From: Chitinophagaceae bacterium
Lineage (GTDB): Bacteria > Bacteroidota > Bacteroidia > Chitinophagales > Chitinophagaceae
Length of the DNA: 64,000 bases
Assembly: GCA_014879565.1 (NCBI GenBank)
Contig: JACSRW010000033.1
Coordinates: forward strand, 57,392 to 121,391
Direction of reading: 5' to 3'
Below, one piece after another: positions 9,554 through 17,500 of the stretch. Under the pieces are notes generated by a model that searched no databases, had not been told where the DNA came from, and worked only from the letters and a program-made list of their open reading frames with translations. The translations under genes were made by a program, and so were the position numbers. Each line of letters starts with the position of its first letter. The stretch's first letter is position 1.

Positions 9554-10705
9554 ATGAGTCAGCAGTACCCGGTTCCGGCCCCTTTGAAAGAATTTGTAAA
9601 CAGCAACACTATGGTGGTCCGTTCACCGGGGCGGATCAATCTTATCGGCGAACATACGGATTACAATAACGGTTTTGTATTGCCTGCGGCTATTGATAAA
9701 GCCGTTTATGTGGTGATTGAAAAAAAGGAAGAGCCGGTATATGAACTGTTTTCCACCGATTTTAATGAGTCCGTTACCATTTCAGCCAATAAGGTGCAGC
9801 CAGCTTTCGGTCACTGGTCTACTTATATACTCGGGGTGGTAGCCCAGTACCAGGCAAAGGGATGGCAGGTGCCCGGTTTCCGGCTGGCCGTGTATGGGGA
9901 TGTGCCCCTCGGTGCGGGTCTGTCTTCTTCCGCTGCGATTGAATGCGCCACCGCATTTGCCCTCAATGAACTTTACGGGTTTGGCCTGAACCGCCGTGAT
10001 CTGGCCCTGCTGGCGCAAAAAGCTGAACATGAATTTGCCGGGGTTAAATGCGGCATCATGGATCAGTTTGCCAGTGTTTTCGGTAAAAAGGATCATGTTA
10101 TCCGGCTGGACTGCCGGTCGCTCGATTATGAATATTTCCCCCTTTCCCTGCCGGACTATGAAATTGTATTGCTGGATACCAATGTAAAACATTCCCTGGC
10201 CTCTTCTGAATACAATGTGCGCCGTGCGCAATGTGAAGCAGGAGTCGCCATGATACAGAAAAAATATCCGCAGGTCTTAAGCCTTCGCGATGCCACAATA
10301 GATATGGTACGGGAATGTATACCCGGGGATGATATCATTTTCCTGCGTTGCAAATATGTGGTGGAGGAAACAGACCGGCTGGTTACCGGATGCGAAGACC
10401 TGCAACGCGGCGACCTGGCTGCCTTTGGTCAGAAAATGTTCCGGACGCATGACGGACTCAGCAAAGAATACGGCGTAAGCTGCCCTGAACTGGATTACCT
10501 GGTGGATGCCGTCCGGAATCACCCGGCGGTTATCGGCGCCCGTATGATGGGAGGCGGCTTTGGAGGCTGTACAATCAATATTGTACGAAAAGAGGCGGTG
10601 AAGGAACTGGTGAACAGCCTGGCGGATGGATATAAAAAAGAGACGGGACTGGAGCTGAAGCACTACGAAGTCAATATTGAAGACGGCTCTTCCCGTATTT
10701 CATAA
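9554..10705 (+). CDS. galK: Galactokinase
   Basis: This 383-residue GHMP kinase phosphorylates galactose with ATP to galactose 1-phosphate, the first step of the Leloir pathway. The galactokinase signature GRINLIGEHTDY is at residues 26-37, the ATP-binding PLGAGLSSSAA at 118-128, the catalytic-base segment KCGIMDQFASVFG near 170, and the C-terminal GHMP motif GARMMGGGFGGCTI near 330. It begins 6 bases after the GH2-GH53 gene and ends 52 bases before the symporter, so it is the cytoplasmic step of the same operon. Genes for galT, galE and galM are not in the window. Confidence 0.97.
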   Translation: MSQQYPVPAPLKEFVNSNTMVVRSPGRINLIGEHTDYNNGFVLPAAIDKAVYVVIEKKEEPVYELFSTDFNESVTISANKVQPAFGHWSTYILGVVAQYQAKGWQVPGFRLAVYGDVPLGAGLSSSAAIECATAFALNELYGFGLNRRDLALLAQKAEHEFAGVKCGIMDQFASVFGKKDHVIRLDCRSLDYEYFPLSLPDYEIVLLDTNVKHSLASSEYNVRRAQCEAGVAMIQKKYPQVLSLRDATIDMVRECIPGDDIIFLRCKYVVEETDRLVTGCEDLQRGDLAAFGQKMFRTHDGLSKEYGVSCPELDYLVDAVRNHPAVIGARMMGGGFGGCTINIVRKEAVKELVNSLADGYKKETGLELKHYEVNIEDGSSRIS

Positions 10706-10757
10706 GAACAAATGTTATCGGAATCAATTTGTACATTTCAGCAATAAATCAACTCTC

Positions 10758-12485
10758 ATGGGAAATGCGCTATTTCAACTGCAATGGATAGACTATGCCA
10801 TCATGGTCATCTATTTCCTCTTTGTACTGGGGATAGGATGGGTACTTAAACGGTATATGAAAGATGCCAATGCCTTCCTTGAAGCCGGGCGATCCATGCC
10901 GGCCTGGGTGGCCGGTCTGGCCTTTATTTCCACCAATCTGGGCGCTCTGGAGGTCATGGGCATGACCGGTTCCGGTGCCAAATATGGGATGTTAACCACT
11001 CATTTTTACTGGATCGGTGCCATACCCGCCATGGTATTTCTGGCCATTTTTATGATGCCCTTTTATTATGGTTCCAAAGCCCGTTCGGTACCAGAGTACC
11101 TCAAACTCCGCTTTGATGAAAAGACAAGGGGACTGAATGCAATCCTCTTTGCGGTAATGACAGTACTGGCCTCCGGTATCTCCATGTATGCCCTGGCCCT
11201 GCTGATGGAAAAAGTACTGGGTTGGAATTTCAATTTCAGCCTGCTGCTTTCTGCAGCCATCGTACTGGCCTATACTTATCTCGGAGGTCTGTCTTCCGCT
11301 ATTTACAATGAAGTGCTGCAGTTCTTTATTATTGTGATCGGCCTGCTTCCGATTGTGGTACTCAGTCTGCATGAAGTCGGCGGCTGGGGTGGTCTGAAAG
11401 AAAGCCTGGCCCCGATTGTAACAGAAAAAGGTTTTGCTGCCGATAGTTATACCACCACCTGGAAATATACCGGGACAGCCACCGGTAACCCTCTCGGGGT
11501 AGAATGGTACGGGATTTTGTTTGGACTGGGATTTGTACTCTCATTTGGTTACTGGTGCACCAACTTCCTGATTGTGCAAAGAGCAATGGCAGCGGAATCC
11601 ACCACCGCGGCGCGGAATACACCGCTGATCGGTGCGATCCCGAAAATGCTGATCCCTTTCCTGATCATTGTACCCGGTATTGTGGCCCTGGTACTGATGA
11701 ATAATCCCGCTTCCGGATTCTCCATTACGGAAAACGGCAAGCCTAATTATGACCTCACCATTATCATGCTGCTGAAACACTACCTGCCCACCGGGGTTCT
11801 CGGACTGGGCATCACCGCCCTGCTTGCCTCATTTATGTCGGGTATGGCGGGTAATGTTTCCGCCTTCAATACCGTGTGGACCTACGATATTTACCAGAGT
11901 TATATCCGGCCGGCAACCAATGATAAAGAGGCCGATGCCCGTCACTATCTTAAAGTGGGCCGGCTGGCCACTGTGTTTGGGGTGCTGGTGAGTATCGCCG
12001 CCGCTTACCTGGCTGGTTTATTCGGAAACATTATGGACTTCCTGCAGACCATCTTCTCGATGATCAACGCGCCTTTATTCGCCGTGATCTTCCTGGGTAT
12101 GTTCTGGAAACGAACCACGGGTCATGGCGCCTTTATCGGCTTGCTCGGAGGGTTCCTGATGGCGCTGCTGCACCACGGACTTACCGTACCGGCCGGTGCG
12201 ACCACCCTGGTGAAAGGCGGCTGGATAGGAGTGGTACATACCTACCCGGTGGAAATGGCCCAGAATTTCTGGACCGCGATCATTGCCTGTGCTGCCTCTG
12301 CCCTGATAACTGTAGCGATATCGCTGAGTACCAAACAGCGGAAGACAGATGATGAACTACGCGGTCTGGTTTATTCACTGACGCCGAAGATCAAGGAAGA
12401 TCATGTGGCCTGGCATAAACGCACCAATACCCTGGCCATCTTTGTCCTGGTGATGATGCTGGTGCTGTCCATTTTATTCTGGTAA
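10758..12485 (+). CDS. Sodium/solute symporter of the SSS family, probable galactose importer
   Basis: The ATG at 10758 gives 575 residues beginning with an unstructured 10 residues and then a transmembrane helix (DYAIMVIYFLFVLGIGWVLKRY); the longer frame overlaps galK and is unlikely. About 14 hydrophobic segments are visible. SSS features include the first-helix stretch followed by DAxxFLxAGRSMPAW, the Gly-rich FISTNLGALEVMGMTGSGAKYG near residue 55, and the GxxALLASFMSGMAGNVSAFNTVWTYDIY sodium-site region near 350. This family includes bacterial SglT sodium/galactose symporters. Position after galK suggests galactose as substrate, which is inference. Confidence 0.92.
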   Translation: MGNALFQLQWIDYAIMVIYFLFVLGIGWVLKRYMKDANAFLEAGRSMPAWVAGLAFISTNLGALEVMGMTGSGAKYGMLTTHFYWIGAIPAMVFLAIFMMPFYYGSKARSVPEYLKLRFDEKTRGLNAILFAVMTVLASGISMYALALLMEKVLGWNFNFSLLLSAAIVLAYTYLGGLSSAIYNEVLQFFIIVIGLLPIVVLSLHEVGGWGGLKESLAPIVTEKGFAADSYTTTWKYTGTATGNPLGVEWYGILFGLGFVLSFGYWCTNFLIVQRAMAAESTTAARNTPLIGAIPKMLIPFLIIVPGIVALVLMNNPASGFSITENGKPNYDLTIIMLLKHYLPTGVLGLGITALLASFMSGMAGNVSAFNTVWTYDIYQSYIRPATNDKEADARHYLKVGRLATVFGVLVSIAAAYLAGLFGNIMDFLQTIFSMINAPLFAVIFLGMFWKRTTGHGAFIGLLGGFLMALLHHGLTVPAGATTLVKGGWIGVVHTYPVEMAQNFWTAIIACAASALITVAISLSTKQRKTDDELRGLVYSLTPKIKEDHVAWHKRTNTLAIFVLVMMLVLSILFW

Positions 12486-12503
12486 TCTCAAAAAAATAAA
12501 CTT

Positions 12504-12704
12504 ATGTTAGACATACGGATACCCATCGGTTTTCTCTTTGCAGTACTGGGTGTACTGCTTACGGCCTACGGGCTGCTGACCAATGCAGACACGGCACTTT
12601 ATACCAAGTCGTTCCAGGTAAACGTGAATATCTGGTCCGGACTACTCATGCTGGTCTTTGGCGTGGTGATGCTGCTGACCGTTAAAATGGGAAAAAAATC
12701 CTGA
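12504..12704 (+). CDS. Small two-helix membrane protein downstream of the symporter
   Basis: This ORF encodes 66 residues with two strongly hydrophobic helices (about 6-24, FLFAVLGVLLTAYGLL, and about 43-60, WSGLLMLVFGVVMLLTV), a polar loop and a basic KMGKKS end. It starts 18 bases after the symporter stop and is followed at once by a strong terminator, so it is the last gene of the operon. I do not recognise a characterised family. A role as a small partner or stabiliser of the SSS transporter is possible but only inferred from position. Confidence 0.8.
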   Translation: MLDIRIPIGFLFAVLGVLLTAYGLLTNADTALYTKSFQVNVNIWSGLLMLVFGVVMLLTVKMGKKS

Positions 12705-12731
12705 CGGAGTTTCAGGATGCATGAAAGATAA

Positions 12732-12771
12732 AAGCTGATTCCGGAGGTACCAGTACCGCCGGAATCAGCTT
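12732..12771. terminator. Bidirectional terminator between convergent genes
   Basis: A perfect 13-bp stem (12732-12744 with 12759-12771) contains a second nested 5-bp hairpin (12746-12750 with 12753-12757). It is followed by TATGTTTTT on the plus strand. The right arm overlaps the stop codon of the convergent HD-domain gene, so it can end both transcripts. Confidence 0.85.
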
Positions 12772-13367
12772 ATGTTTTTCTGGTGGTCTATGATAAATTG
12801 TATCAGTTCTTCAAGACTACTTTCAATCCTGGACACTGCATCCCGGATATCTTCCCGGCTAACCTGGGCTGCAAAGGAAGGGGTCTTCAGCCGCTTCAGC
12901 ACACTTTTTACTTCCAGGCCTTCATATAATCCGGGGCGAATCAGCGCGGCGGCATGTATAAAACCGGATAACTCATCAATCGCGTAAATCATTTTATCCA
13001 TCTTACTCACCGGCTCCACGCCAAACACAGCAGGACCATGTGAGGCAATGCAGCGGATGACATCCGGATCCACCTGTCTTTTCTCCAGTTCTTCAATAAT
13101 TACCCTGCAGTGGTCATCCGGAAATTTTTCCCAGTCGGCATCATGAAGCAGACCTGCCTGTTCCCATTTACGGGCTGTCAGTTCATCAGCTCCTTCTTTT
13201 TCAAGAGCCCAGGCTTTCATATTGGCAGCCACCTGTTTCATATGCAGCCGCAATCGTTCGTTGGGTACCCATTCGGTCAGCAGGGCATTGGCTTCCTCCT
13301 CGGGTAAGAGGTTACCGGTATTGGCCGGATCACCAAATGTATCACGGTTAAGCAGGCGTGTTGACAT
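12765..13367 (-). CDS. HD-domain phosphohydrolase-like protein
   Basis: The protein has 200 residues. HD-superfamily features are a histidine in the helix before the barrel core (LRLHMKQVAANM, about residue 42), the metal-binding HD pair in AGLLHDADWEKFPDDH (about 74-75), a further histidine in CIASHGP and a late aspartate in KMIYAIDELSGF. These fit a metal-dependent phosphohydrolase of the type often annotated as an HDIG or HD-domain hydrolase; the substrate cannot be read from the sequence. It stands alone on the minus strand, convergent with the galactan operon, with which it shares a terminator. Confidence 0.82.
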   Translation of the reverse strand: MSTRLLNRDTFGDPANTGNLLPEEEANALLTEWVPNERLRLHMKQVAANMKAWALEKEGADELTARKWEQAGLLHDADWEKFPDDHCRVIIEELEKRQVDPDVIRCIASHGPAVFGVEPVSKMDKMIYAIDELSGFIHAAALIRPGLYEGLEVKSVLKRLKTPSFAAQVSREDIRDAVSRIESSLEELIQFIIDHQKNIS

Positions 13368-13433
13368 AAATGAATATATAGTCTGTTATGGAATGCGGCT
13401 TCCCGTACCTTTACAGGACCGTATTACAATATT

Positions 13434-14144
13434 ATGGAGGAAACCGTATTTAAAGGAGTCATTACCTATATCAATTTTGAAAAGAATTTTGCCACTATTG
13501 AGTACCATAAGGGGGCAAAACTCAAATCCGTGAATTGTAAAACAGGTCAGGAGTCAGGCCGGAAAACCAGCCATTTCCGGGTGGGAGACACCGTCAGCTT
13601 CCGGTTGAAACTGAGCGACCGGGGAGATAAACAAACGGCTTACCAGGTAAAATTCCTCCACAATACCCGGCTGGATCTGCTGGTACAAAAGGCGGCTATT
13701 GAGAACCGCTTTGCCGGGTATCTTAAAAAACTGGATGGCAGTTATTTTGTAAAGGAGGCCGACAGTTATATTTTTTTCCCCCTGCAGTTATCCCCCTGGG
13801 AAAAACCACCGGTGGAGACAGCCGAAAATGAACTCATCAGTTTCCGTTTATTGCATACCGACCACCCCAACAGTATGGTGGCGGAATTATTCTCGCATAA
13901 TTTCTCCGCGGCCTATAAAAAAGCACTCCAGCATTATAAAAATGAAATCAGCACTGAAGCGGTGGTCAGCCGGGTATCACCCCATGCCGTGTACCTGAAC
14001 CTTTTTGATGGCGGTATGCAGGCCAAACTCTCCCTTTCCAAAACCAGCCTGCCGCAACTGGCTCCCGGCGATATCCTGCAGGTCATGATCAGCTACCTGG
14101 CGCCGGATAAACTTGTTGTGAAGCCTCTGGAACAGGTTAAATGA
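13434..14144 (+). CDS. Uncharacterised protein with two OB-fold-like domains
   Basis: This ORF encodes 236 residues and I know no named family for it. The N-terminal 75 residues (FKGVITYINFEKNFATIEY...FRVGDTVSFRLKL) look like a cold-shock-type OB fold, with a GxITxxxxxKxFATI strand pattern and a later VGDxVSF strand. The C-terminal 65 residues (AVVSRVSPHAVYLNLFDGGMQAKLSL...LAPGDILQVMISY) resemble an S1-type RNA-binding fold. A lysine-rich segment lies between. No signal peptide is visible, so it should be cytoplasmic and may bind RNA. It sits 250 bases upstream of rplM with a separate promoter (possible -7 box TACCTTTA at 13406). RNA binding is inferred. Confidence 0.72.
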   Translation: MEETVFKGVITYINFEKNFATIEYHKGAKLKSVNCKTGQESGRKTSHFRVGDTVSFRLKLSDRGDKQTAYQVKFLHNTRLDLLVQKAAIENRFAGYLKKLDGSYFVKEADSYIFFPLQLSPWEKPPVETAENELISFRLLHTDHPNSMVAELFSHNFSAAYKKALQHYKNEISTEAVVSRVSPHAVYLNLFDGGMQAKLSLSKTSLPQLAPGDILQVMISYLAPDKLVVKPLEQVK

Positions 14145-14261
14145 TGCTGATTTTTCCGATGAGTATAAAAATGTGTCAAAATTTTTATTGATTTTCAGTC
14201 TATTGCAAAAGTGCAATGTAAAATTATGTCCCGAAAAATAGGCGGTGAAATCTGTCAGGCC

Positions 14262-14269
14262 TATCTTTG
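14262..14269 (+). promoter_or_regulatory. Bacteroidota -7 promoter element for the rplM operon
   Basis: TATCTTTG matches the phylum's TAnnTTTG element exactly. Transcription would start near 14275, leaving a leader of about 118 bases before rplM. A clear -33 TTTG is not seen at the usual distance. Confidence 0.65.
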
Positions 14270-14275
14270 CACCCC

Positions 14276-14392
14276 CAAAAGAAACGGTTCAGCCGGGACT
14301 TAAGGGCGGCCGGAGGGATAGCTCCGGTTGTAATTTTCCTAACCGCCGCAGGCAACAGGCCAGTTCCGGGCCGGCGGCAAAAAGAGTAACTA
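14276..14392 (+). promoter_or_regulatory. Structured 5' leader of rplM, possible autoregulatory element
   Basis: The leader is GC-rich and foldable. A 6-bp hairpin (14310-14315 with 14322-14327) sits inside a longer pairing of 14305-14309 with 14343-14347. The segment 14343-14348 can instead pair with 14372-14377, just ahead of the start codon, so two mutually exclusive folds are possible. Ribosomal-protein leaders often bind their own product; L13 as the ligand is inference. Confidence 0.4.
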
Positions 14393-14836
14393 ATGAGCAA
14401 ATTACATTTCACTACCAAACATGCGAACGAGGCTACCGTCAAGCGCAACTGGTATGTTGTGGATGGTACTAATCAAACCGTTGGTCGTATGTGTGCTAAA
14501 ATTGCCGCCATTTTACGCGGTAAAAACAAGGCATGCTACACCCCCCACGTTGACACCGGTGATTATATCATCGTGATCAACTGCGAAAAAGTCGTTTTTA
14601 CCGGTAACAAACTGGAAGAAAAAATCTACGACCACTACACCGGTTATCCTGGTGGCCGGAAAGAAGAAACAGCGGCCAATATGCAGAAACGTCTTCCTGA
14701 AGTGATCATTGAAAGGGCTGTAAAAGGTATGCTTCCGAAAAACCGCCTGGGACGGAAGATGTACAAAAAATTATTTGTGTATACCGGTGCCGAGCATCCT
14801 CACGGAGCCCAGCAGCCGAAAGAACTCAAATTCTGA
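14393..14836 (+). CDS. rplM: 50S ribosomal protein L13
   Basis: The protein has 147 residues, the usual bacterial length. [19 protein letters not shown] is the N-terminal L13 core, [19 protein letters not shown] follows near residue 50, and [33 protein letters not shown] is the C-terminal L13 signature. L13 is an early-binding protein of the 50S subunit. It is the first gene of the L13-S9-S2-EF-Ts cluster, an order common in bacteria of this phylum. Confidence 0.99.
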   Translation: MSKLHFTTKHANEATVKRNWYVVDGTNQTVGRMCAKIAAILRGKNKACYTPHVDTGDYIIVINCEKVVFTGNKLEEKIYDHYTGYPGGRKEETAANMQKRLPEVIIERAVKGMLPKNRLGRKMYKKLFVYTGAEHPHGAQQPKELKF

Positions 14837-14890
14837 CCTGCAGTTCAACCAGGTTGATAAACAAACTTTAATTATTCCAAATAACATAAA

Positions 14891-15280
14891 ATGGAAAAGC
14901 AAAAAAACGGAGTAGGTCGTCGGAAAGAAGCCGTAACACGGGTTTTCATCTCTAAGGGAGAAGGAAACATCACCGTAAACGACAAGGATTATAAAACATA
15001 TTTTCCCCTGGTATACCTGCAAAATCAGGTGGAGCGTCCGCTGAAAACCGTGGATGTGGCAACCAAATTTGACGTGAAGATCAACGCGGCCGGCGGAGGT
15101 CTGAAAGGACAGGCGGAAGCTGCCATGCTGGGAATTTCCCGTGTACTGGTGGAACTGAACCCTGAATTCCGTCCCGCTCTGAAGGCGGCTGGTCTGCTGA
15201 AACGTGACCCGCGTTCTGTGGAAAGGAAGAAATTCGGTCACAAGAAAGCCCGCAGAAGCTACCAGTTCTCCAAACGTTAA
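14891..15280 (+). CDS. rpsI: 30S ribosomal protein S9
   Basis: The protein has 129 residues. GVGRRKEAVTRVFISKGEGNITVND at the N terminus and the basic C-terminal tail RSVERKKFGHKKARRSYQFSKR are diagnostic; the tail contacts P-site tRNA in the ribosome and ends in the conserved K/R pair. The central GGGLKGQAEAAMLGISRVL is the family's conserved helix. It starts 54 bases after rplM, to which it is coupled in most bacteria. Confidence 0.99.
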   Translation: MEKQKNGVGRRKEAVTRVFISKGEGNITVNDKDYKTYFPLVYLQNQVERPLKTVDVATKFDVKINAAGGGLKGQAEAAMLGISRVLVELNPEFRPALKAAGLLKRDPRSVERKKFGHKKARRSYQFSKR

Positions 15281-15319
15281 TCGCCGCCAACAATTTTTAA
15301 TAACGATCATTCAAATAAA

Positions 15320-16207
15320 ATGGAAAACAATACATCCTTACAGCAGCAACTTCTCGAAGCCGGTGTACATTTCGGACACCTTAAGAAGAAGTGGAACCCC
15401 AAGATGTTACCTTACATCTTTGCTGAAAAGAAAGGTATTCACATCATTGACCTCAACAAAACCGTTGAGTGCCTGCAGGAAAACGCGGCTGCGCTCAAAG
15501 CGATTGCCCGCAGCGGTAAGAAGATCCTTTTTGTAGGTACCAAAAAACAGGCAAAAGATATCGTTTGTGAGTCTGCCAAAAAGGTGAACATGCCCTTTGT
15601 AACCGAAAGGTGGCTGGGTGGTATGCTGACCAACTTCAATACCGTTCGTAAGAGCGTAAAGAAAATGCAGAGCATTGAAAAAATGCTGGGCGACGGTTCT
15701 TTCGACAGCATTACCAAAAAAGAGCGTCTGACCCTGAGCCGGGATAAGGACAAAATGGAAAAAGTACTGGGTGGTATCGCCCAGCTGGGCCGTGTTCCTG
15801 CCGCTCTCTTTATCGTGGATATCGGTCATGAGCATATTGCCCTGGCAGAAGCCAAACGTCTTGGCATTACCACTTTCGGTGTCGTGGATACCAACTGCGA
15901 TCCCAACAAGGTTGATTTCGCCATCCCTGCTAATGACGATGCCACTAAATCCATCGCGATCATTGTAAACTATATTACAGCCGCTATCGCAGAAGGACTG
16001 GCTGAACGTCAGGCTGCCAAAGATGAGGACGTGGAAGAGAATACCGATGACGAAAAGGAAAGAAAAGCCGCGAAGCTGCAGGCTGAAGCGGAAGCAGAAG
16101 CCGGTCGTGGCGGCCGTGGCCGTGGTGCCGGAGCTGCCGGTGGTCAGCGTCGCCGTACAGGTGGCGGTGTACCAGGTGGCCGTGGTCCGGGTGGCGGAAG
16201 AAGATAA
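15320..16207 (+). CDS. rpsB: 30S ribosomal protein S2 with a Gly/Arg-rich C-terminal tail
   Basis: The protein has 295 residues. The first 230 are a normal S2 (LLEAGVHFGHLKKKWNPKM, FVTERWLGGMLTNFNTVRKS, TFGVVDTNCDPNKVDFAIPANDDA). After an acidic linker (KDEDVEENTDDEKERKAA) the chain ends with about 34 residues made almost only of Gly, Arg, Ala and Pro with RGG-like steps (about 262-295). Such a tail is absent from standard S2 proteins and resembles RNA-binding RGG tails. The frame is intact, and a frameshift artefact is unlikely because the tail runs to a clean stop ahead of a terminator-like hairpin. Confidence 0.98.
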   Translation: MENNTSLQQQLLEAGVHFGHLKKKWNPKMLPYIFAEKKGIHIIDLNKTVECLQENAAALKAIARSGKKILFVGTKKQAKDIVCESAKKVNMPFVTERWLGGMLTNFNTVRKSVKKMQSIEKMLGDGSFDSITKKERLTLSRDKDKMEKVLGGIAQLGRVPAALFIVDIGHEHIALAEAKRLGITTFGVVDTNCDPNKVDFAIPANDDATKSIAIIVNYITAAIAEGLAERQAAKDEDVEENTDDEKERKAAKLQAEAEAEAGRGGRGRGAGAAGGQRRRTGGGVPGGRGPGGGRR

Positions 16208-16273
16208 TTCAGCAGCCGCCAGCTGGCGATGAGCCGGAAGATTCTTTGAAATCGTAATACATTCTTAATAATG

Positions 16274-16313
16274 ATCTCAGTTGCTTACCCGGTAAGCAGC
16301 TGAGATTTGTTTT
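16274..16313 (+). terminator. Terminator-like hairpin (attenuator) between rpsB and tsf
   Basis: A 15-bp stem (16274-16288 with 16292-16306) with one G-T pair and a 3-base loop is followed by TTGTTTT. It ends 13 bases before the tsf ATG. As the genes are co-oriented and no good promoter lies between, it probably sets the ratio of S2 to EF-Ts by partial read-through. Confidence 0.75.
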
Positions 16314-16326
16314 CAAATCTGAATTT

Positions 16327-17163
16327 ATGAGTACAGTTACTATTACAGCACAGGATATTAATAAACTTCGTCAGGCTACCGGCGCCGGTATGATGGATTG
16401 CCGCAAAGCCCTGACTGAAACCAACGGTGATTTTGAAGCTGCTATTGACTGGCTGCGCAAGCAGGGACAGAAAGTTGCCGCTAAACGCAGCGACCGTGAA
16501 GCCAAGGAAGGGGTGGTGATTGCCCAGACCACAGCCGATAATAAAACAGGGATCGTTGTTTGTGTGAGCTGCGAAACCGACTTCGTTTCCAAAAATGCTG
16601 ATTTCGTATCATTCGGTAAGAGCATTGCCGATGCCGCAATCAGCAACAATGTATCCAGCCTGGATGAACTGATGGCCGTTAAAATCGGCGACCTCACTGT
16701 AGCCGCCCTCGTTGATGAGAAACTGGCTACCATCGGGGAGAAAATCGGTATCACAAAGTTTGAACGCGTGGATGCCCCCTTTGTGGCTTCTTATATTCAC
16801 GGGGCCTACCGCATTGGGGTTCTGGTTGGACTGAATAAAGAAGCGGCTGAGGCCGGCAAGGATGTGGCCATGCAGATCGCGGCCCTCAATCCCGTAGCCG
16901 TGGATGCCGCCTCCGTACCGGCAGAAGTTATTGCCCGCGAAAAGGATATCGTGATGGAAGTGATGAAACAGGATCCGAAAATGGCCGGTAAACCCGAAGA
17001 AATGCTGGCCAAAATCGCTGAAGGCAAAATGGGCGCTTTCTTCAAAGAGCAAACCCTGGTAGCACAGTCTTTCGTAAAAGACGCTTCCAAAACGGTTGGT
17101 GATTACCTGAAGGAAAGCGGAGATGTTACAGTAACTACCTTCAAACGTGTGGCACTGGGTTAA
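16327..17163 (+). CDS. tsf: Translation elongation factor Ts
   Basis: The protein has 278 residues, normal for the family. The UBA-like N-terminal domain (KLRQATGAGMMDCRKALTETNGDFEAAIDWLRKQGQ) carries both EF-Ts signatures, and VVCVSCETDFVSKNADF is the core motif that contacts EF-Tu. EF-Ts is the nucleotide exchange factor that recycles EF-Tu-GDP. It follows rpsB as in most bacteria and ends in a strong terminator. Confidence 0.99.
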   Translation: MSTVTITAQDINKLRQATGAGMMDCRKALTETNGDFEAAIDWLRKQGQKVAAKRSDREAKEGVVIAQTTADNKTGIVVCVSCETDFVSKNADFVSFGKSIADAAISNNVSSLDELMAVKIGDLTVAALVDEKLATIGEKIGITKFERVDAPFVASYIHGAYRIGVLVGLNKEAAEAGKDVAMQIAALNPVAVDAASVPAEVIAREKDIVMEVMKQDPKMAGKPEEMLAKIAEGKMGAFFKEQTLVAQSFVKDASKTVGDYLKESGDVTVTTFKRVALG

Positions 17164-17183
17164 TCCGGATGCAAAAAATAATG

Positions 17184-17217
17184 AAAAAGCCGTTTCTGTT
17201 AAGAAACGGCTTTTTTT
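17184..17217 (+). terminator. Terminator of the rplM-tsf operon
   Basis: A stem of about 13 bp (17184-17197 with 17202-17215), loop GTTA, is followed by T residues. It starts 20 bases after the tsf stop codon. Confidence 0.9.
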
Positions 17218-17230
17218 GTGCAGGACTAAG

Positions 17231-17293
17231 GAGAGTGGAAAGTGGGCAATAGGCAATAGGCATTGCGGCAACCCACTCACCACTTTTCTCTCC
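17231..17293. repeat. Degenerate heptanucleotide repeat array between convergent genes
   Basis: Read on the minus strand, nine consecutive 7-mers fill this stretch, among them AAAGTGG, TGAGTGG, CAATGCC, TATTGCC, TATTGCC, CACTTTC and CACTCTC. It begins 7 bases after the stop of the DUF2892 gene. Three more arrays of period 7 occur in the window at other gene ends. Confidence 0.6.
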
Positions 17294-17299
17294 TCCTTC

Positions 17300-17482
17300 T
17301 CAGTTTACTCCCGCCTTCTTCAGTATCATTTCCAGCGGACAAAACCGGGTCAGGGAGGACTGTAATAAATTAAGTCCCACAAATGCCCCCAGCGCCAGCC
17401 AGTTGATGTGTACGGTCCAGGCCAGTACAATACTGGTCAGTACCAGGGTGCCGGCAACGGCACGGATGATTCGCTCTCTCAT
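17300..17482 (-). CDS. DUF2892 (YgaP-like) small membrane protein
   Basis: This ORF encodes 60 residues with two hydrophobic helices (RAVAGTLVLTSIVLAW and WLALGAFVGLNLLQSSL) and the C-terminal FCPLEMILKKAG motif with a cysteine that is characteristic of DUF2892 proteins. Members often stand alone or are fused to rhodanese domains. It is the last gene of the efflux operon on the minus strand, 18 bases after the preceding gene; its role there is unknown. Confidence 0.8.
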   Translation of the reverse strand: MRERIIRAVAGTLVLTSIVLAWTVHINWLALGAFVGLNLLQSSLTRFCPLEMILKKAGVN

Positions 17483-17500
17483 TGTATTTTCAGTTTTTAA

